A stretch of 64,000 bases of DNA from Pleomorphomonas diazotrophica (GCF_002844595.1 NZ_PJNW01000007.1:31047-95046); one strand, 5' to 3'; counted from the first letter of the stretch, positions 1 to 7,642 are shown. A program made the numbers and translations. Notes: generated from the sequence alone by a model not told the origin.

Positions 1-417
1 CCAAGTGTGGAGAAGTGGATGATACTCAGCCGCGGAGCCGAAATAGTCCGATGTCAGATAGAATATGACATTCGATGAGAACAGCATCGTCGCCGCGGAC
101 GTGATGCCCAGTTTCCTCATGTCTCCTGCAGAAAGCAGGAACATCCCGGCGATCAGGCTCGCGGTGAGCACCACAATCAAAGCCGGCATCAGGCGTCGTA
201 GGCGTCGTTGATAGAAACCCGTCAGGGAGTATGTCCCCGCAGCATTTTCCTTCAGCAGTATCTTGGTGATCAGAAAGCCCGAGATCACGAAGAAAATATC
301 GACGCCTACGAATCCGCCCTTTAGCCCAGTCGCCCCAGCATGGTAGGCAACAACACTCAGAACAGCGATGGCACGAAGCCCCTGGATGTCCGATCGAAAG
401 GGGAGAAAGCCGCTCAT
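1..417 (-). CDS. Acyltransferase-3 (OafA/YrhL-like) membrane O-acyltransferase, 5' part only
   Basis: The first 139 codons of a gene that leaves the window on the left, starting at an ATG whose complement is at 415-417. This family moves acyl groups onto surface polysaccharides or LPS in the inner membrane. Visible hallmarks are the N-terminal GLRAIAVLSVVAYHA segment (residues 13-27, with the family's Arg15 and His26), FFVISGFLIT near residue 45, FYQRRLRRLMPA after it, and HPLLHTW at the window edge, which normally precedes SLSVEEQFY. Base composition is lower in GC than carA. An IS remnant lies about 160 bp upstream of its start, so it may sit in a transferred segment. Family is secure; substrate unknown. 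Confidence 0.85.
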   Translation of the reverse strand, partial: MSGFLPFRSDIQGLRAIAVLSVVAYHAGATGLKGGFVGVDIFFVISGFLITKILLKENAAGTYSLTGFYQRRLRRLMPALIVVLTASLIAGMFLLSAGDMRKLGITSAATMLFSSNVIFYLTSDYFGSAAEYHPLLHTW

Positions 418-514
418 GTTGCCCTCACGCAAGCATGGTTGAATTAGTAGCCGCAATTTCTTGCAGCGGCTACATCGAAATGACAACACCTGAGTGTCTG
501 TCCGGGAACATATT

Positions 515-540
515 GATTCAGATGAATCTTTTATGATTCA
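515..540. promoter_or_regulatory. GATTCA inverted and direct repeat upstream of the acyltransferase
   Basis: GATTCA (515-520) and TGAATC (523-528) form a palindrome with a 2-nt gap, and a third GATTCA lies at 535-540. It lies between the acyltransferase start (reading left) and an IS remnant (reading right). It could be an operator for either side or part of the IS end. No promoter was identified with confidence. The rest of 418-575 shows no gene. Confidence 0.3.
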
Positions 541-575
541 AGAGAGATGGTCTGGTTCCCAGGGAAGCGCCACCA

Positions 576-787
576 ATGTGGACAGCCGAAAACCGTGCTC
601 GCTATGACTGCCGCCGCCTGCGCTATCCATCTGCCCTGACCGACGAGGAGTGGTCGCTGATCGTGCCACGCCTTCCGCCGGCCAAGCGCGGCAGCAACAA
701 GCGCACGATGAACCTGTGCGAGATCGTCAACGGGCTGATATACATTGTGAGCACCGACGGCCGCTGCCCTCCGACCTCACGCCTGCC
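576..787 (+). pseudogene. IS5-family transposase remnant (N-terminal part)
   Basis: The reading frame begins with MWTAENRARYD and continues through RYPSALTDEEWSLIVPRLPP and KRGSNKRTMNLCEIVNGLIY, which is the characteristic N-terminal domain of one IS5 subgroup. After IVSTDG it loses frame. A shifted reading gives PLPSDLTPA, matching the next conserved block, so a few codons including the usual GCQWR are missing. All DDE catalytic residues are absent and no right end is seen. It differs from the intact IS5-family element near 33.2 kb. It is a decayed, non-functional fragment. Confidence 0.7.
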
Positions 788-1004
788 ACGCTGACGCTGC
801 TCAACTATCTGTGGGGCGGCCTGTTCGTCTCGGCCCTTGGTGCCGCTCTGCCTGATGACGGCACCGGCCTATGGCATCGGCCTGTGGGCCGGCGCCCGCC
901 TGTTCGGCGTCGCCTCCGAGGCGATCTTCCGCCGCATCTGCCTTGGCATGATCGCCCTCGCCGTCGTCATCGGCCTGCCGCTGCTCGACGGCCTGCTGCG
1001 CTGA
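788..1004 (+). pseudogene. TauE/SafE-like membrane permease remnant (C-terminal end)
   Basis: Two reading frames joined by a frameshift near 853 give a hydrophobic stretch (LWGGLFVSALG, then YGIGLWAGARLFG and FRRICLGMIALAVVIGLP) ending at a TGA at 1002-1004. The GLWAGARLF...FRR pattern resembles the last membrane segments of TauE/SafE sulfite/sulfonate exporters. The 5' part is lost into the IS remnant. The family call is an inference from a short piece; that it is broken is seen directly. Confidence 0.45.
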
Positions 1005-1724
1005 GCGCAAGACGCCGCATTTGCCACCCTGACACCGGACAAGGCGTTCGCCGTGCTGCACGACTGGACGGTCGACTGCCGCACCGAGGGCCAGGGCGTC
1101 ACCGAGGAAACGCCGTGGACGACGCTGAAGACGTTGGACGTCGGCTATGGCTACACCGCCGACGGCGGCAAGACTTATCCCCTGCGCGGCAAGGGCGTCG
1201 GCCTGATGCCTCGCCTCGAAGACGTCTACGCCGCCTTCCCGGAAGGCTCCTTCCTGGTCAACTTCAAGAGCCGGCGCGTCGAGGAGGGCGAGGCGCTGGC
1301 CGCCATGCTCAAGGCCGATCCGGGCGCGCGCGCTGCCACCTTCGGCATCTATGGCGGATCCGAGCCGACGCAGGCGGTGCTCAGGGCGGTGCCCGGCCTC
1401 AAGGGCTTCGACCGAACGATGCTCAAGGCCTGCCTGCTGCCTTACGAACTCTACGACTGGACCGGCATCGTGCCAAGTGGCTGCCGCAACACGATCGTCG
1501 CCCTGCCGGTCGACTACGCGCCCTATGCCTGGGGCTGGCCGCACCGCTTCATGCGACGCATGCGCGACGCCGGCAGCGAGGTGATCCTGGTCGGCCCCTA
1601 TGGCGGCGATTTCTCCACCGGCATCGACACGCCGGAGCAGGCCGCCGCGATTCCCAAGGGCTTCGACGGCTACGTCTGGACCAACAAGGTCGAGACCATC
1701 GGGCCGCTGCTCAAGGGCAAGTGA
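1005..1724 (+). pseudogene. N-terminally truncated glycerophosphodiester phosphodiesterase
   Basis: The open frame starts immediately after the TGA of the preceding remnant and runs to 1724. It carries AVLHDWTVDCRTEGQG (the second half of the GDPD active site), a GLMPRLEDVYAAFP block typical of GDPDs, and a C-terminal region with a YVWTNKVE ending. The N-terminal HRGG...ENT and ExD motifs that supply the catalytic His-Arg and metal ligands are missing, and there is no convincing start codon with an RBS. A GTG at 1053 would only give 223 residues. It is most likely a dead paralogue of the intact GDPD near 11.5-12.4 kb, although the two are not close copies. Confidence 0.7.
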
Positions 1725-1725
1725 T

Positions 1726-2187
1726 TCAAGCGTCAGCGCAGCTTAAGCCCACATTGAGACCCAGCGCGGCGGCGCGGGAGGCGAAGTCGTCGCGCAGGTC
1801 GGACACGCGGATCTCGGCGAAGCGCCGGAGCAGCAGCGCCCGCGCCTCGTCCAGCGTCTGGCGCAGCGCCGTGTTGACGGCCTGTTCGACGAGGCATTGC
1901 GGCTGGTCGTCGGCAAGGCCCAGCGCGAAGATCTCAGGCGATCCCACCGCGTCATAGACGTCGCGCAAGGTCATCTCGGCGAGCGGCCGGCCCAGCATCC
2001 AGCCGCCGCCATGCCCGCGTTCGGAGACGACATAGCCGCCCTCGCGCAACCCGGCCAGCGTGCGCCGGACCAGCGCCGGGTTGGTGCCGAGCATGCCGGC
2101 GATCTCCTCCGACGTCATCGGGCGTTGCTGCTCCTCCATGTGGAGCAGCACGTGCAGCATGCGCGACAGGCGGCCGTCGTGCCTCAT
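1726..2187 (-). CDS. Rrf2-family transcriptional regulator
   Basis: A 153-residue protein with the Rrf2 winged helix: SRMLHVLLHMEE at the N-terminus, recognition region MTSEEIAGMLGTNPALVRRT (about 24-43), then the wing GYVVSERGHGGGWMLG (about 51-66). The three-cysteine Fe-S cluster of NsrR/IscR is absent; only two scattered Cys occur in the C-terminal half. It therefore belongs to the cluster-less YwnA-like group, which senses small molecules or thiol stress. It is divergent from the MFS exporter at 2304, and the shared 116-bp gap carries inverted repeats, so it probably represses the exporter and itself. Confidence 0.85.
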   Translation of the reverse strand: MRHDGRLSRMLHVLLHMEEQQRPMTSEEIAGMLGTNPALVRRTLAGLREGGYVVSERGHGGGWMLGRPLAEMTLRDVYDAVGSPEIFALGLADDQPQCLVEQAVNTALRQTLDEARALLLRRFAEIRVSDLRDDFASRAAALGLNVGLSCADA

Positions 2188-2231
2188 CGTGTTCCCTCCT
2201 GAATCGCTCGGACCCTATCACGAAACAACAG

Positions 2232-2278
2232 AAGTTACATGAGCCGTTGACGCGCCCTAATTCGTAACTTATCAAGTT
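2232..2278. promoter_or_regulatory. Candidate Rrf2 operators between regulator and MFS pump
   Basis: AAGTTAC (2232-2238) and GTAACTT (2264-2270) are a perfect inverted repeat, 32 bp centre to centre (three helical turns). AACTT-ATC-AAGTT (2266-2278) is a second palindrome sharing the right half. These sit in the divergent intergenic region just upstream of the exporter ATG. Binding is inferred from position and symmetry. Confidence 0.55.
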
Positions 2279-2303
2279 TCGAGATATCACAGCGAGGCCC
2301 GTC

Positions 2304-3746
2304 ATGTCTGCTGCATCGTTCCCCGAGGTCCGCCGCCCACGCCTGGCGCTCGCCCTCGCGCTGTTCGCCGCCGCCACGACCATCATGGACATTTCCCTCT
2401 CGATCATCTCGCTGCCGGCCATCGGCCGCGACCTCATCCCCGACCCCACGACATTGGCGCTGGTGCCGCTCGCCTTCTCGCTGGCCTTCGCCCTGGGGCT
2501 GCTGCCCTTCGGCCGGCTCGGCGATCTCGTCGGCAGGCGGCAGGTACTGCTCGCCGGCGGGGCCGTCTGGGTCGTCGCCAGCCTCATGATGGCGCTGGCC
2601 TCCTCCATCGCCATCCTCTTGGCGAGCCGGCTCCTGGCCGGCTTTGCCGGCGCCGCCCTGTTGCCGCAGGCCATGGCGCTGGCCGCCCGGCTCGGTCCGT
2701 CCGGCGGGCCGGCAAGCGGCATCGGTCTCTTCATCGCCACCACCGCCTGCGGTTCCATCCTCAGCCCCATCCTCGGCGGCGCGGTGCTGGCGCTCGACCC
2801 TGCCGGGCTCGGCTGGCGGCTGATCTTCCTCTACCAGGGGCTGGCCGGCCTTCTCATTGTCGCGGGCGGTTTCCCCACCCTGCCCGACACCGAGAAGAGC
2901 CGCGCCGGCTTCGACAGCCTGGGCACCCTCCTGTTCTCGCTCGCCATTCTTCTCGTCGTGGTGCCGCTCGCCGTCGGCCGGCTCGCCGGCTGGCCGGCCT
3001 GGATTGCGCTGCCGATCGTCGCCGCCCTGCCGATCGCCCTCCTGCTTCGCCGCCATCTCGGCCGCGCCGCCGCCTTGGGCAAGCCGCAGATCCTGCCGGC
3101 GTCGCTGGTCAGCCAGCCACTGGTGGTGGGCGCCGTGGCGCTGACCGCCGTCGTCTTCACCACCAGCCCCGGCATCTTCGTCGCCATGTCCACAGCCCTG
3201 CAAGCCGGCGTCGGCCTGCCGCCGGACATCGCCGGCGCCGTGCTCGCCGCCTTCCCGTCCGGCGTGCTGACCGCCTCGCTCGTCGTCGCCCGCCTCAAGG
3301 GGCAACCGATCGACCGCCAGCTCACTCTGGGAGCTTTGGTGTTCGTCCTGGGCATGCTGGCAACCCGCACTCTTTTCGGAACCACCTCACCCGCGCCGAT
3401 TGCCTTCGCGGCCACGCTGTGCCTCGGCGGCCTCGGCATGGGCACGCTGGTCAACGCCCTGTTCCGAGCGGTGATGGCCGCCTCGCCCTCCGCCGATCAC
3501 GGCGCGGCGGCCGGCGTGCAGCAGGCCTTCCAGCAGGTGGGCGCCGCCCTCGGCTTCGCCGTGGTCGACCTCGTCTTCCAGAATGCCCGCCTCGCCGCCC
3601 TCGCGGAGGGAGCGGGCACGGCCGAGGCCTTCAGGATCGCGGGCGCCGAGGCCTGCCTCTATCCCATCGCCGTCTTCGCCCTGATGATCGCCGGCCCTCT
3701 TCTCCGCCGCCTCGTCCGAAAACCGGCTGTTACCACCGGGGAATGA
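2304..3746 (+). CDS. MFS drug-type exporter (DHA2, about 14 TMS)
   Basis: A 480-residue inner-membrane proton-driven transporter. The MFS motif A appears as GRLGDLVGRR (about residues 72-81) after the second membrane helix, and hydrophobic helices continue to the C-terminus, consistent with the 14-helix DHA2 layout. It is divergent from the Rrf2 regulator, and palindromes in the shared promoter suggest inducible efflux. The ATG at 2304 follows the operator region directly, without a strong Shine-Dalgarno sequence. The substrate cannot be read from the sequence. The gene ends 14 bp before the carA promoter. Confidence 0.85.
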   Translation: MSAASFPEVRRPRLALALALFAAATTIMDISLSIISLPAIGRDLIPDPTTLALVPLAFSLAFALGLLPFGRLGDLVGRRQVLLAGGAVWVVASLMMALASSIAILLASRLLAGFAGAALLPQAMALAARLGPSGGPASGIGLFIATTACGSILSPILGGAVLALDPAGLGWRLIFLYQGLAGLLIVAGGFPTLPDTEKSRAGFDSLGTLLFSLAILLVVVPLAVGRLAGWPAWIALPIVAALPIALLLRRHLGRAAALGKPQILPASLVSQPLVVGAVALTAVVFTTSPGIFVAMSTALQAGVGLPPDIAGAVLAAFPSGVLTASLVVARLKGQPIDRQLTLGALVFVLGMLATRTLFGTTSPAPIAFAATLCLGGLGMGTLVNALFRAVMAASPSADHGAAAGVQQAFQQVGAALGFAVVDLVFQNARLAALAEGAGTAEAFRIAGAEACLYPIAVFALMIAGPLLRRLVRKPAVTTGE

Positions 3747-3759
3747 CCGCCCGCCGTCA

Positions 3760-3788
3760 TTGACGGCGCCGGCCCTGTCGCCTATGTA
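3760..3788 (+). promoter_or_regulatory. Probable carA promoter (-35 TTGACG, -10 TATGTA)
   Basis: TTGACG at 3760-3765, a 17-nt spacer and TATGTA at 3783-3788 lie about 95 bp upstream of the carA start. The match and spacing fit a housekeeping sigma-70 promoter. No leader hairpin typical of attenuation was found between it and carA. Confidence 0.55.
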
Positions 3789-3881
3789 GCCACGGACATG
3801 CCGGGCGGCCCGCCGCGCCGGCCTTTCGGTGCGCCTTCGCATCGATCCGCGATGCCTTTTCAGCCCAAAGGAGCGTCCGCC

Positions 3882-5081
3882 ATGACCACCGCCGCCTGGC
3901 AGGAACCCACGCCCACCGCCGTCCTGGTGCTCGCCGACGGCACCGTCATCGAGGGCTTCGGCATCGGCGCGCGAGGCGAGGCGGTGGCCGAGGTCTGCTT
4001 CAACACGGCGATGACCGGCTACGAGGAGATCCTCACCGACCCCTCCTACGCCGGCCAGATCGTCACCTTCACCTTCCCGCATATCGGCAATGTCGGCGTC
4101 AACGACGAGGACATCGAGACCGTCAACATGGCCGCCGAGAGCGGCGTGCGCGGCGTGGTGCTGCGCGACGAGGTCACCGACCCCTCCAACTACCGTTCGC
4201 TGAAGGGCTTCGACGCCTGGCTGACGGCGCGCGGCATCATCGGCATCACCGGCGTCGACACCCGCGCGCTCACCGCGCTGATCCGCGAGAAGGGCATGCC
4301 CAACGCCGTCATCGCCCACGCGCCGGACGGCAAGTTCGACCTCGAGGCGCTGAAGGCCAAGGCCAAGGCGTGGTCCGGCCTCGAGGGGCTCGACCTCGCC
4401 ATCGAGGTCACCAACCCGCAGAGCTACGACTGGACCGAGGCGAGCTGGGCCTGGAACAAGGGCTACGGCCAGCAGATCGACAAGAAATACAAGGTCGTCG
4501 CCCTCGACTTCGGCATCAAGCGCAACATCCTGCGCCTCCTCGTCGACGAGGGCTGCGAGGTCGTCGTGCTGCCGGCCACCGCCACGGCGGACGAAGTCTT
4601 CGCCCACCAGCCCGACGGCGTGTTCCTGTCGAACGGCCCCGGCGATCCGGCCGCCACCGGCGACTATGCCGTTCCCACCATCAAGGCGGTGATCGACTCG
4701 GGCGTCCCCACCTTCGGCATCTGCCTTGGCCACCAGATGATGGGCCTCGCCCTCGGCGGCAAGACGATGAAGATGCATCAGGGCCACCACGGCGCCAATC
4801 ATCCGGTGAAGGACTACACCACCGGCAAGGTCGAGATCACCTCGATGAACCACGGCTTCGCCATCGACCCTGACAGCCTGCCGGACAATGTCGAGCAGAC
4901 CCACGTGTCGCTGTTCGACGGCTCCAACTGCGGCCTGCGCGTGAAAGACAAGCCGGCCTTCTCGGTGCAGTACCACCCGGAAGCCTCGCCCGGCCCGCAG
5001 GACAGCCACTATCTTTTCAAGCGCTTCGTCAACCTGATCCGCGAGAAGAAGGGCGAAGCGCCGGTGCCCGAGCGGGCGTGA
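3882..5081 (+). CDS. carA: Carbamoyl-phosphate synthase small subunit
   Basis: A 399-residue glutaminase subunit that hydrolyses glutamine and channels ammonia to CarB for carbamoyl phosphate, feeding arginine and pyrimidine synthesis. The N-terminal CPSase domain holds EVCFNTAMTGYEEILTDPSY. The C-terminal class-I amidotransferase has VFLSNGPGDP, the nucleophile loop FGICLGHQ, and VQYHPEASPGP with the His/Glu of the triad. The chosen ATG has AAAGGAG (3867-3873) 8 nt upstream; an upstream in-frame ATG at 3798 adds a low-complexity Arg/Pro tail with no RBS. It is transcribed alone; its partner carB is 13.4 kb downstream. Confidence 0.97.
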   Translation: MTTAAWQEPTPTAVLVLADGTVIEGFGIGARGEAVAEVCFNTAMTGYEEILTDPSYAGQIVTFTFPHIGNVGVNDEDIETVNMAAESGVRGVVLRDEVTDPSNYRSLKGFDAWLTARGIIGITGVDTRALTALIREKGMPNAVIAHAPDGKFDLEALKAKAKAWSGLEGLDLAIEVTNPQSYDWTEASWAWNKGYGQQIDKKYKVVALDFGIKRNILRLLVDEGCEVVVLPATATADEVFAHQPDGVFLSNGPGDPAATGDYAVPTIKAVIDSGVPTFGICLGHQMMGLALGGKTMKMHQGHHGANHPVKDYTTGKVEITSMNHGFAIDPDSLPDNVEQTHVSLFDGSNCGLRVKDKPAFSVQYHPEASPGPQDSHYLFKRFVNLIREKKGEAPVPERA

Positions 5082-5105
5082 TGCGAACGATAGACGGACG
5101 ACGAG

Positions 5106-5128
5106 CCGGCCCGAAGGGGCCGGTTTTT
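5106..5128 (+). terminator. Intrinsic terminator after carA
   Basis: CCGGCCC (5106-5112), loop GAAG, GGGCCGG (5117-5123), then TTTTT. It lies 25 bp after the carA stop and separates it from the convergent higA gene. Confidence 0.9.
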
Positions 5129-5151
5129 GTTTGGGCTAGCTGCGGTGGGTC

Positions 5152-5460
5152 TCAGGCCACCTTGAGCGTCGGGATGGACGAAACATCGACCTCATGTTCG
5201 GCCTTCCAGGCATCGTGGGCAGCCTGCATGCGCAGCCAGACGCCGGCCCCATCCCCGAACAACTTGCCGAGGCGGGCCGCCATCTGCGGCGAGACGGGCT
5301 TGCGCTCGCCGATGATGTCGTAAAGCTGCTGCCGGGAGATCCCTAGCAAGGAGGCGATCTCCACCTTGGTCTTGCCGGTCGCCGGGATGATCTCGTCCAG
5401 GAGCGCACCCGGATGGCTCGGGCACCGATCGGCGCCCCGCTTGGCGATATACTCGGTCAT
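5152..5460 (-). CDS. higA: HigA-family antitoxin
   Basis: A 102-residue XRE-type DNA-binding antitoxin. The family opening PSHPGALLDEIIPATGKTKV is followed by the helix-turn-helix KVEIASLLGISRQQLYDIIG and the PVSPQMAARLGKLFG and VWLRMQAAHDAW blocks typical of HigA. The start at 5460 (MTEYIAKRG) lies 10 nt after the toxin stop, so the two form one operon in toxin-first order, as in classical higBA. It should neutralise HigB and repress the operon at the palindrome at 5778-5796. Confidence 0.9.
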   Translation of the reverse strand: MTEYIAKRGADRCPSHPGALLDEIIPATGKTKVEIASLLGISRQQLYDIIGERKPVSPQMAARLGKLFGDGAGVWLRMQAAHDAWKAEHEVDVSSIPTLKVA

Positions 5461-5470
5461 CTCGACCCTC

Positions 5471-5749
5471 TCAGTGATACTGCTCGAAATCGACGCGGGT
5501 GGCATCCTGCCCATCGAACTCGAAGGTGATGCACCACGGTCCGTTGACATGGACCGTGTAGCGGGTTGGGTTGAAGCCGTTCAGGGCGTGAAAGTCGAAC
5601 CCAGGCAGGTTCATGTCCTCAGGCCGTTGCGCGGCATCGAGACGATCGAGCCGCAGGAGGATGCGCTTTCGCATCTTCACATCGATCTTGGCCGATTGTC
5701 CCGTCTCGAACAGTTCGGCCAGCGCCTTGTTCCTGAACGTCCTGATCAT
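5471..5749 (-). CDS. higB: HigB-family mRNA-interferase toxin
   Basis: A 92-residue RelE/HigB-superfamily toxin, expected to cleave mRNA on the ribosome. The sequence shows MIRTFRNKALAELFETG at the N-terminus, then RILLRLDRLDAA, NLPGFDFHALNG, and the C-terminal strand WCITFEF that ends such toxins. The ATG at 5749 (MIRTFRN) is chosen because family members begin there. A further in-frame Met upstream would place the start inside the promoter. The predicted -10 lies only 5 nt before this ATG, implying a leaderless or nearly leaderless mRNA. Confidence 0.9.
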   Translation of the reverse strand: MIRTFRNKALAELFETGQSAKIDVKMRKRILLRLDRLDAAQRPEDMNLPGFDFHALNGFNPTRYTVHVNGPWCITFEFDGQDATRVDFEQYH

Positions 5750-5754
5750 GATGC

Positions 5755-5796
5755 AATGTAAGCAATTAGCTTTCAAATGTCAACTGATAGTTGACA
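5755..5796 (-). promoter_or_regulatory. higBA promoter with overlapping HigA operator
   Basis: TGTCAACT-GAT-AGTTGACA (5778-5796) is a perfect 8-bp-arm palindrome. Read on the minus strand, its proximal half provides TTGACA (-35, 5783-5778). A 17-nt spacer and TACATT (-10, 5760-5755) follow, directly before the higB ATG at 5749. A repressor on the palindrome would cover the -35 element, the usual autoregulation geometry for toxin-antitoxin operons. Confidence 0.75.
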
Positions 5797-5837
5797 CCTT
5801 AATTACTGAAGAGCTCCGCAAAAAACATTTAAGTATT

Positions 5838-6005
5838 TGTTTCATATATATAATTCTGTCATCCTCGCGCAGGCGAGGACCTCAGGCAGGATAGAGCGAG
5901 CCGCCGATATAGCGCTTCGAGAACCGCCAGGGTGCTCTATATCAACCCTTCGTTCTTTTCGGCCTGAGATCCTCTGCCTGCGCAGAGGAAGGTATATTAT
6001 GTATT
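5838..6005. repeat. REP-like cluster A1 (forward core plus degenerate reverse core)
   Basis: The forward core at 5855-5886 contains the palindrome CCTCGC-GCAG-GCGAGG. The first 44 nt from 5855 are identical to the copy at 11381-11424. A degenerate reverse copy lies at 5963-5993 (CCTGAGATCCTCTGCC...). The pair is flanked by AT-rich runs and TATTTGTTT on both sides. It lies between higB and the TetA-like MFS gene; no gene is present. Confidence 0.85.
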
Positions 6006-6021
6006 TGTTTCTATTGTATAA

Positions 6022-7245
6022 TCATCGTCGCACCCGCCGATCCCAGCCGATCACCACCAGCGCGATCCCCATCAGCACGGCCGACAGCAGGAACGGCGCG
6101 CCGGCGAAGCGAACCGGCGCGGCATCCGAGGTGAAGTAGCCGAACAGCTCGGTCATCGGAATGGGCGCCAGCGCCATGGTTATACCCTTGACCGCGCCGA
6201 TCGCCCCTTGCAGCTCGCCCTGCCGTTCAGCGGAGACGCGCCGGCTCATCATGGCCGTGAGCGACGGCCCGACGATGCCGATGAAGGCGAAGCCGGCGAT
6301 GAATGGGGTGATCGTGAGGCCGGACGTTGCGAAGGCAAAGCCCAGGAAGCCGATGCCGGCCACCATCAGCCCCACCATCGCGGCCCCGTGCTCGCCGAAG
6401 CGCTTCACCGTGGGGCCGACGACGAAGCCGGTCACCGCCGTCATCACCACGCCGACCAGCGTCAGCGTCAGGCCGATCTCCCGCTCGCCCCAGCCGAAGC
6501 GCTCCTTCAGCGAGAAGGTCCAGACGGCCGGCAGCGAGTCGTGGGCCACCTGCATCAGCACCAGCACGACGATCGGCAGGCCGATGCCGGCAGCACCGGC
6601 AATGAACCGCAACGCGCCGAAGGGATTGGCCTTGGCGAGATCGAGCAGGCGCCGCCGCTCGACCGGCAGACTTTCTTTCAGGAAGGCCCAGCCGACACAG
6701 GCATTGACGAGGGCCAGCAGTGCGGCGACCAGGAAGGGCGCTCGCGGCGACAGCTCGCCGACGAGGCCACCCAGCGCCGGACCCAGCATGAAGCCGGCGC
6801 CGAAGGCCATGCCGACGCGTCCGAACCGGGCAGCGCGGTCGTCGGGCGCCGTGGTGTCGGCGATATAGGCGCCGATCACCGGGCCGGTGCTGCCGGAGAT
6901 GCCAGAGAGGATGCGGCCGAGATAGAGCCAGGCGAGCGACGGCGCCAGGGCGCAGATCAGGTTGTCGAGCGCGAAGCTGGCGATGGCCAGGATCAAGAGC
7001 GGCCGCCGGCCGAAACGATCGGACAGACCGCCGATCAGCGGCGAGAACAGGAACAGCATGGCCGCGTAGGCGAAGGTCAGCCGGCCGCCCTCGACCGCCG
7101 CCGCGCCCATGCCCTCGCCGGTGAGCGAGGCGATCAGCGCCGGCAACACCGGCAGCACCATGCCGAAGCCGGCAGCGTCGAGAAAGGCGGTGGCAAGCAC
7201 GAAGGGGAAGCCGCCCCGCCGGGCGTCGAGCGTTACGTCAGTCAT
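6022..7245 (-). CDS. TetA/TCR-like MFS transporter
   Basis: A 407-residue, 12-helix MFS antiporter of the DHA1/TetA type. Helix 1 carries LDAAGFGMVLPVLPAL, and motif A is GGLSDRFGRRPLL (about 73-85), followed by LSGISGSTGPVIGAYIAD, the TCR-family helix-5 region. It could export tetracyclines or another drug or metabolite; the substrate is not determined. The ATG at 7245 overlaps the last 8 nt of the upstream small RHH gene, so the two are translationally coupled. Expression probably follows that regulator's operator at 7516-7547. Confidence 0.85.
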   Translation of the reverse strand: MTDVTLDARRGGFPFVLATAFLDAAGFGMVLPVLPALIASLTGEGMGAAAVEGGRLTFAYAAMLFLFSPLIGGLSDRFGRRPLLILAIASFALDNLICALAPSLAWLYLGRILSGISGSTGPVIGAYIADTTAPDDRAARFGRVGMAFGAGFMLGPALGGLVGELSPRAPFLVAALLALVNACVGWAFLKESLPVERRRLLDLAKANPFGALRFIAGAAGIGLPIVVLVLMQVAHDSLPAVWTFSLKERFGWGEREIGLTLTLVGVVMTAVTGFVVGPTVKRFGEHGAAMVGLMVAGIGFLGFAFATSGLTITPFIAGFAFIGIVGPSLTAMMSRRVSAERQGELQGAIGAVKGITMALAPIPMTELFGYFTSDAAPVRFAGAPFLLSAVLMGIALVVIGWDRRVRR

Positions 7246-7504
7246 GTCCGTTCTCCCCGCGTTCGGTCAGCTTGTGGCTGGCGCTGGCGTCGAGATCGAG
7301 GCCGTAGATGGCCTTGAGCTGGGCGATCACCTCGAGATGGGCGGGCGAAAACGGCGACCTGCCCTCGAAGGCATGCAGCACGATGCCCTCGACGAGATCG
7401 CCCAGCGTCATGTCGCCATGTTCCGCCAGCGCCTTCAGCACCTTCAGGATGCGTTTTTCAATGCGGATGCCCGTCTGCACCCGCTCCACGACCATGCCGG
7501 CCAT
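7238..7504 (-). CDS. Small ribbon-helix-helix-like protein, probable regulator of the MFS gene
   Basis: An 88-residue protein. The stretch VQTGIRIEKRILKVLKALAE followed by MTLGDLVEGIVLHAFEG (about 9-48) fits a ribbon-helix-helix fold: a short polar strand and two helices. The ATG at 7504 is preceded by AAGGAG at good spacing; a longer frame back to 7597 has no RBS and would cross the palindrome. It overlaps the downstream MFS start, and a 12-bp-arm inverted repeat lies immediately upstream. This suggests an autoregulated repressor-exporter operon. Fold and role are inferences; no named family was recognised. Confidence 0.6.
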   Translation of the reverse strand: MAGMVVERVQTGIRIEKRILKVLKALAEHGDMTLGDLVEGIVLHAFEGRSPFSPAHLEVIAQLKAIYGLDLDASASHKLTERGENGHD

Positions 7505-7515
7505 TGCTATCTCCT

Positions 7516-7547
7516 TAGTTGGTACATGTGTATCTATGTACCAACTA
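7516..7547. promoter_or_regulatory. Perfect 12-bp inverted repeat, candidate operator of the RHH-MFS operon
   Basis: TAGTTGGTACAT (7516-7527) and ATGTACCAACTA (7536-7547) are exact reverse complements with an 8-nt spacer. The repeat begins 12 nt upstream of the start codon, overlapping the position expected for the RBS/promoter of the minus-strand operon. Confidence 0.65.
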
Positions 7548-7573
7548 TCACCGGCAGCGTCAATTGGACGCAC

Positions 7574-7618
7574 GGCGGCGTCCCCGACCACGGACATTAC
7601 CGGGGTCGGGACGCCGCC
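7574..7618. terminator. Long GC hairpin between metallopeptidase and RHH-MFS operon
   Basis: GGCGGCGTCCCCGACC (7574-7589) pairs with GGTCGGGACGCCGCC (7604-7618) with one bulged C and a 14-nt loop. It lies just after the metallopeptidase stop. There is no clear U-tract on either strand, so it may act as a terminator with Rho or as an mRNA-stabilising hairpin. Confidence 0.5.
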
Positions 7619-7642
7619 CTGTGGCGGTCCGGTCGCGAAGCG

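Noticed and set aside
2235..3305. Long antisense frame over the MFS gene near 2.2-3.3 kb
   Set aside because: Same GC-driven shadow effect; the translation is compositionally repetitive and the MFS gene on the other strand is well supported.
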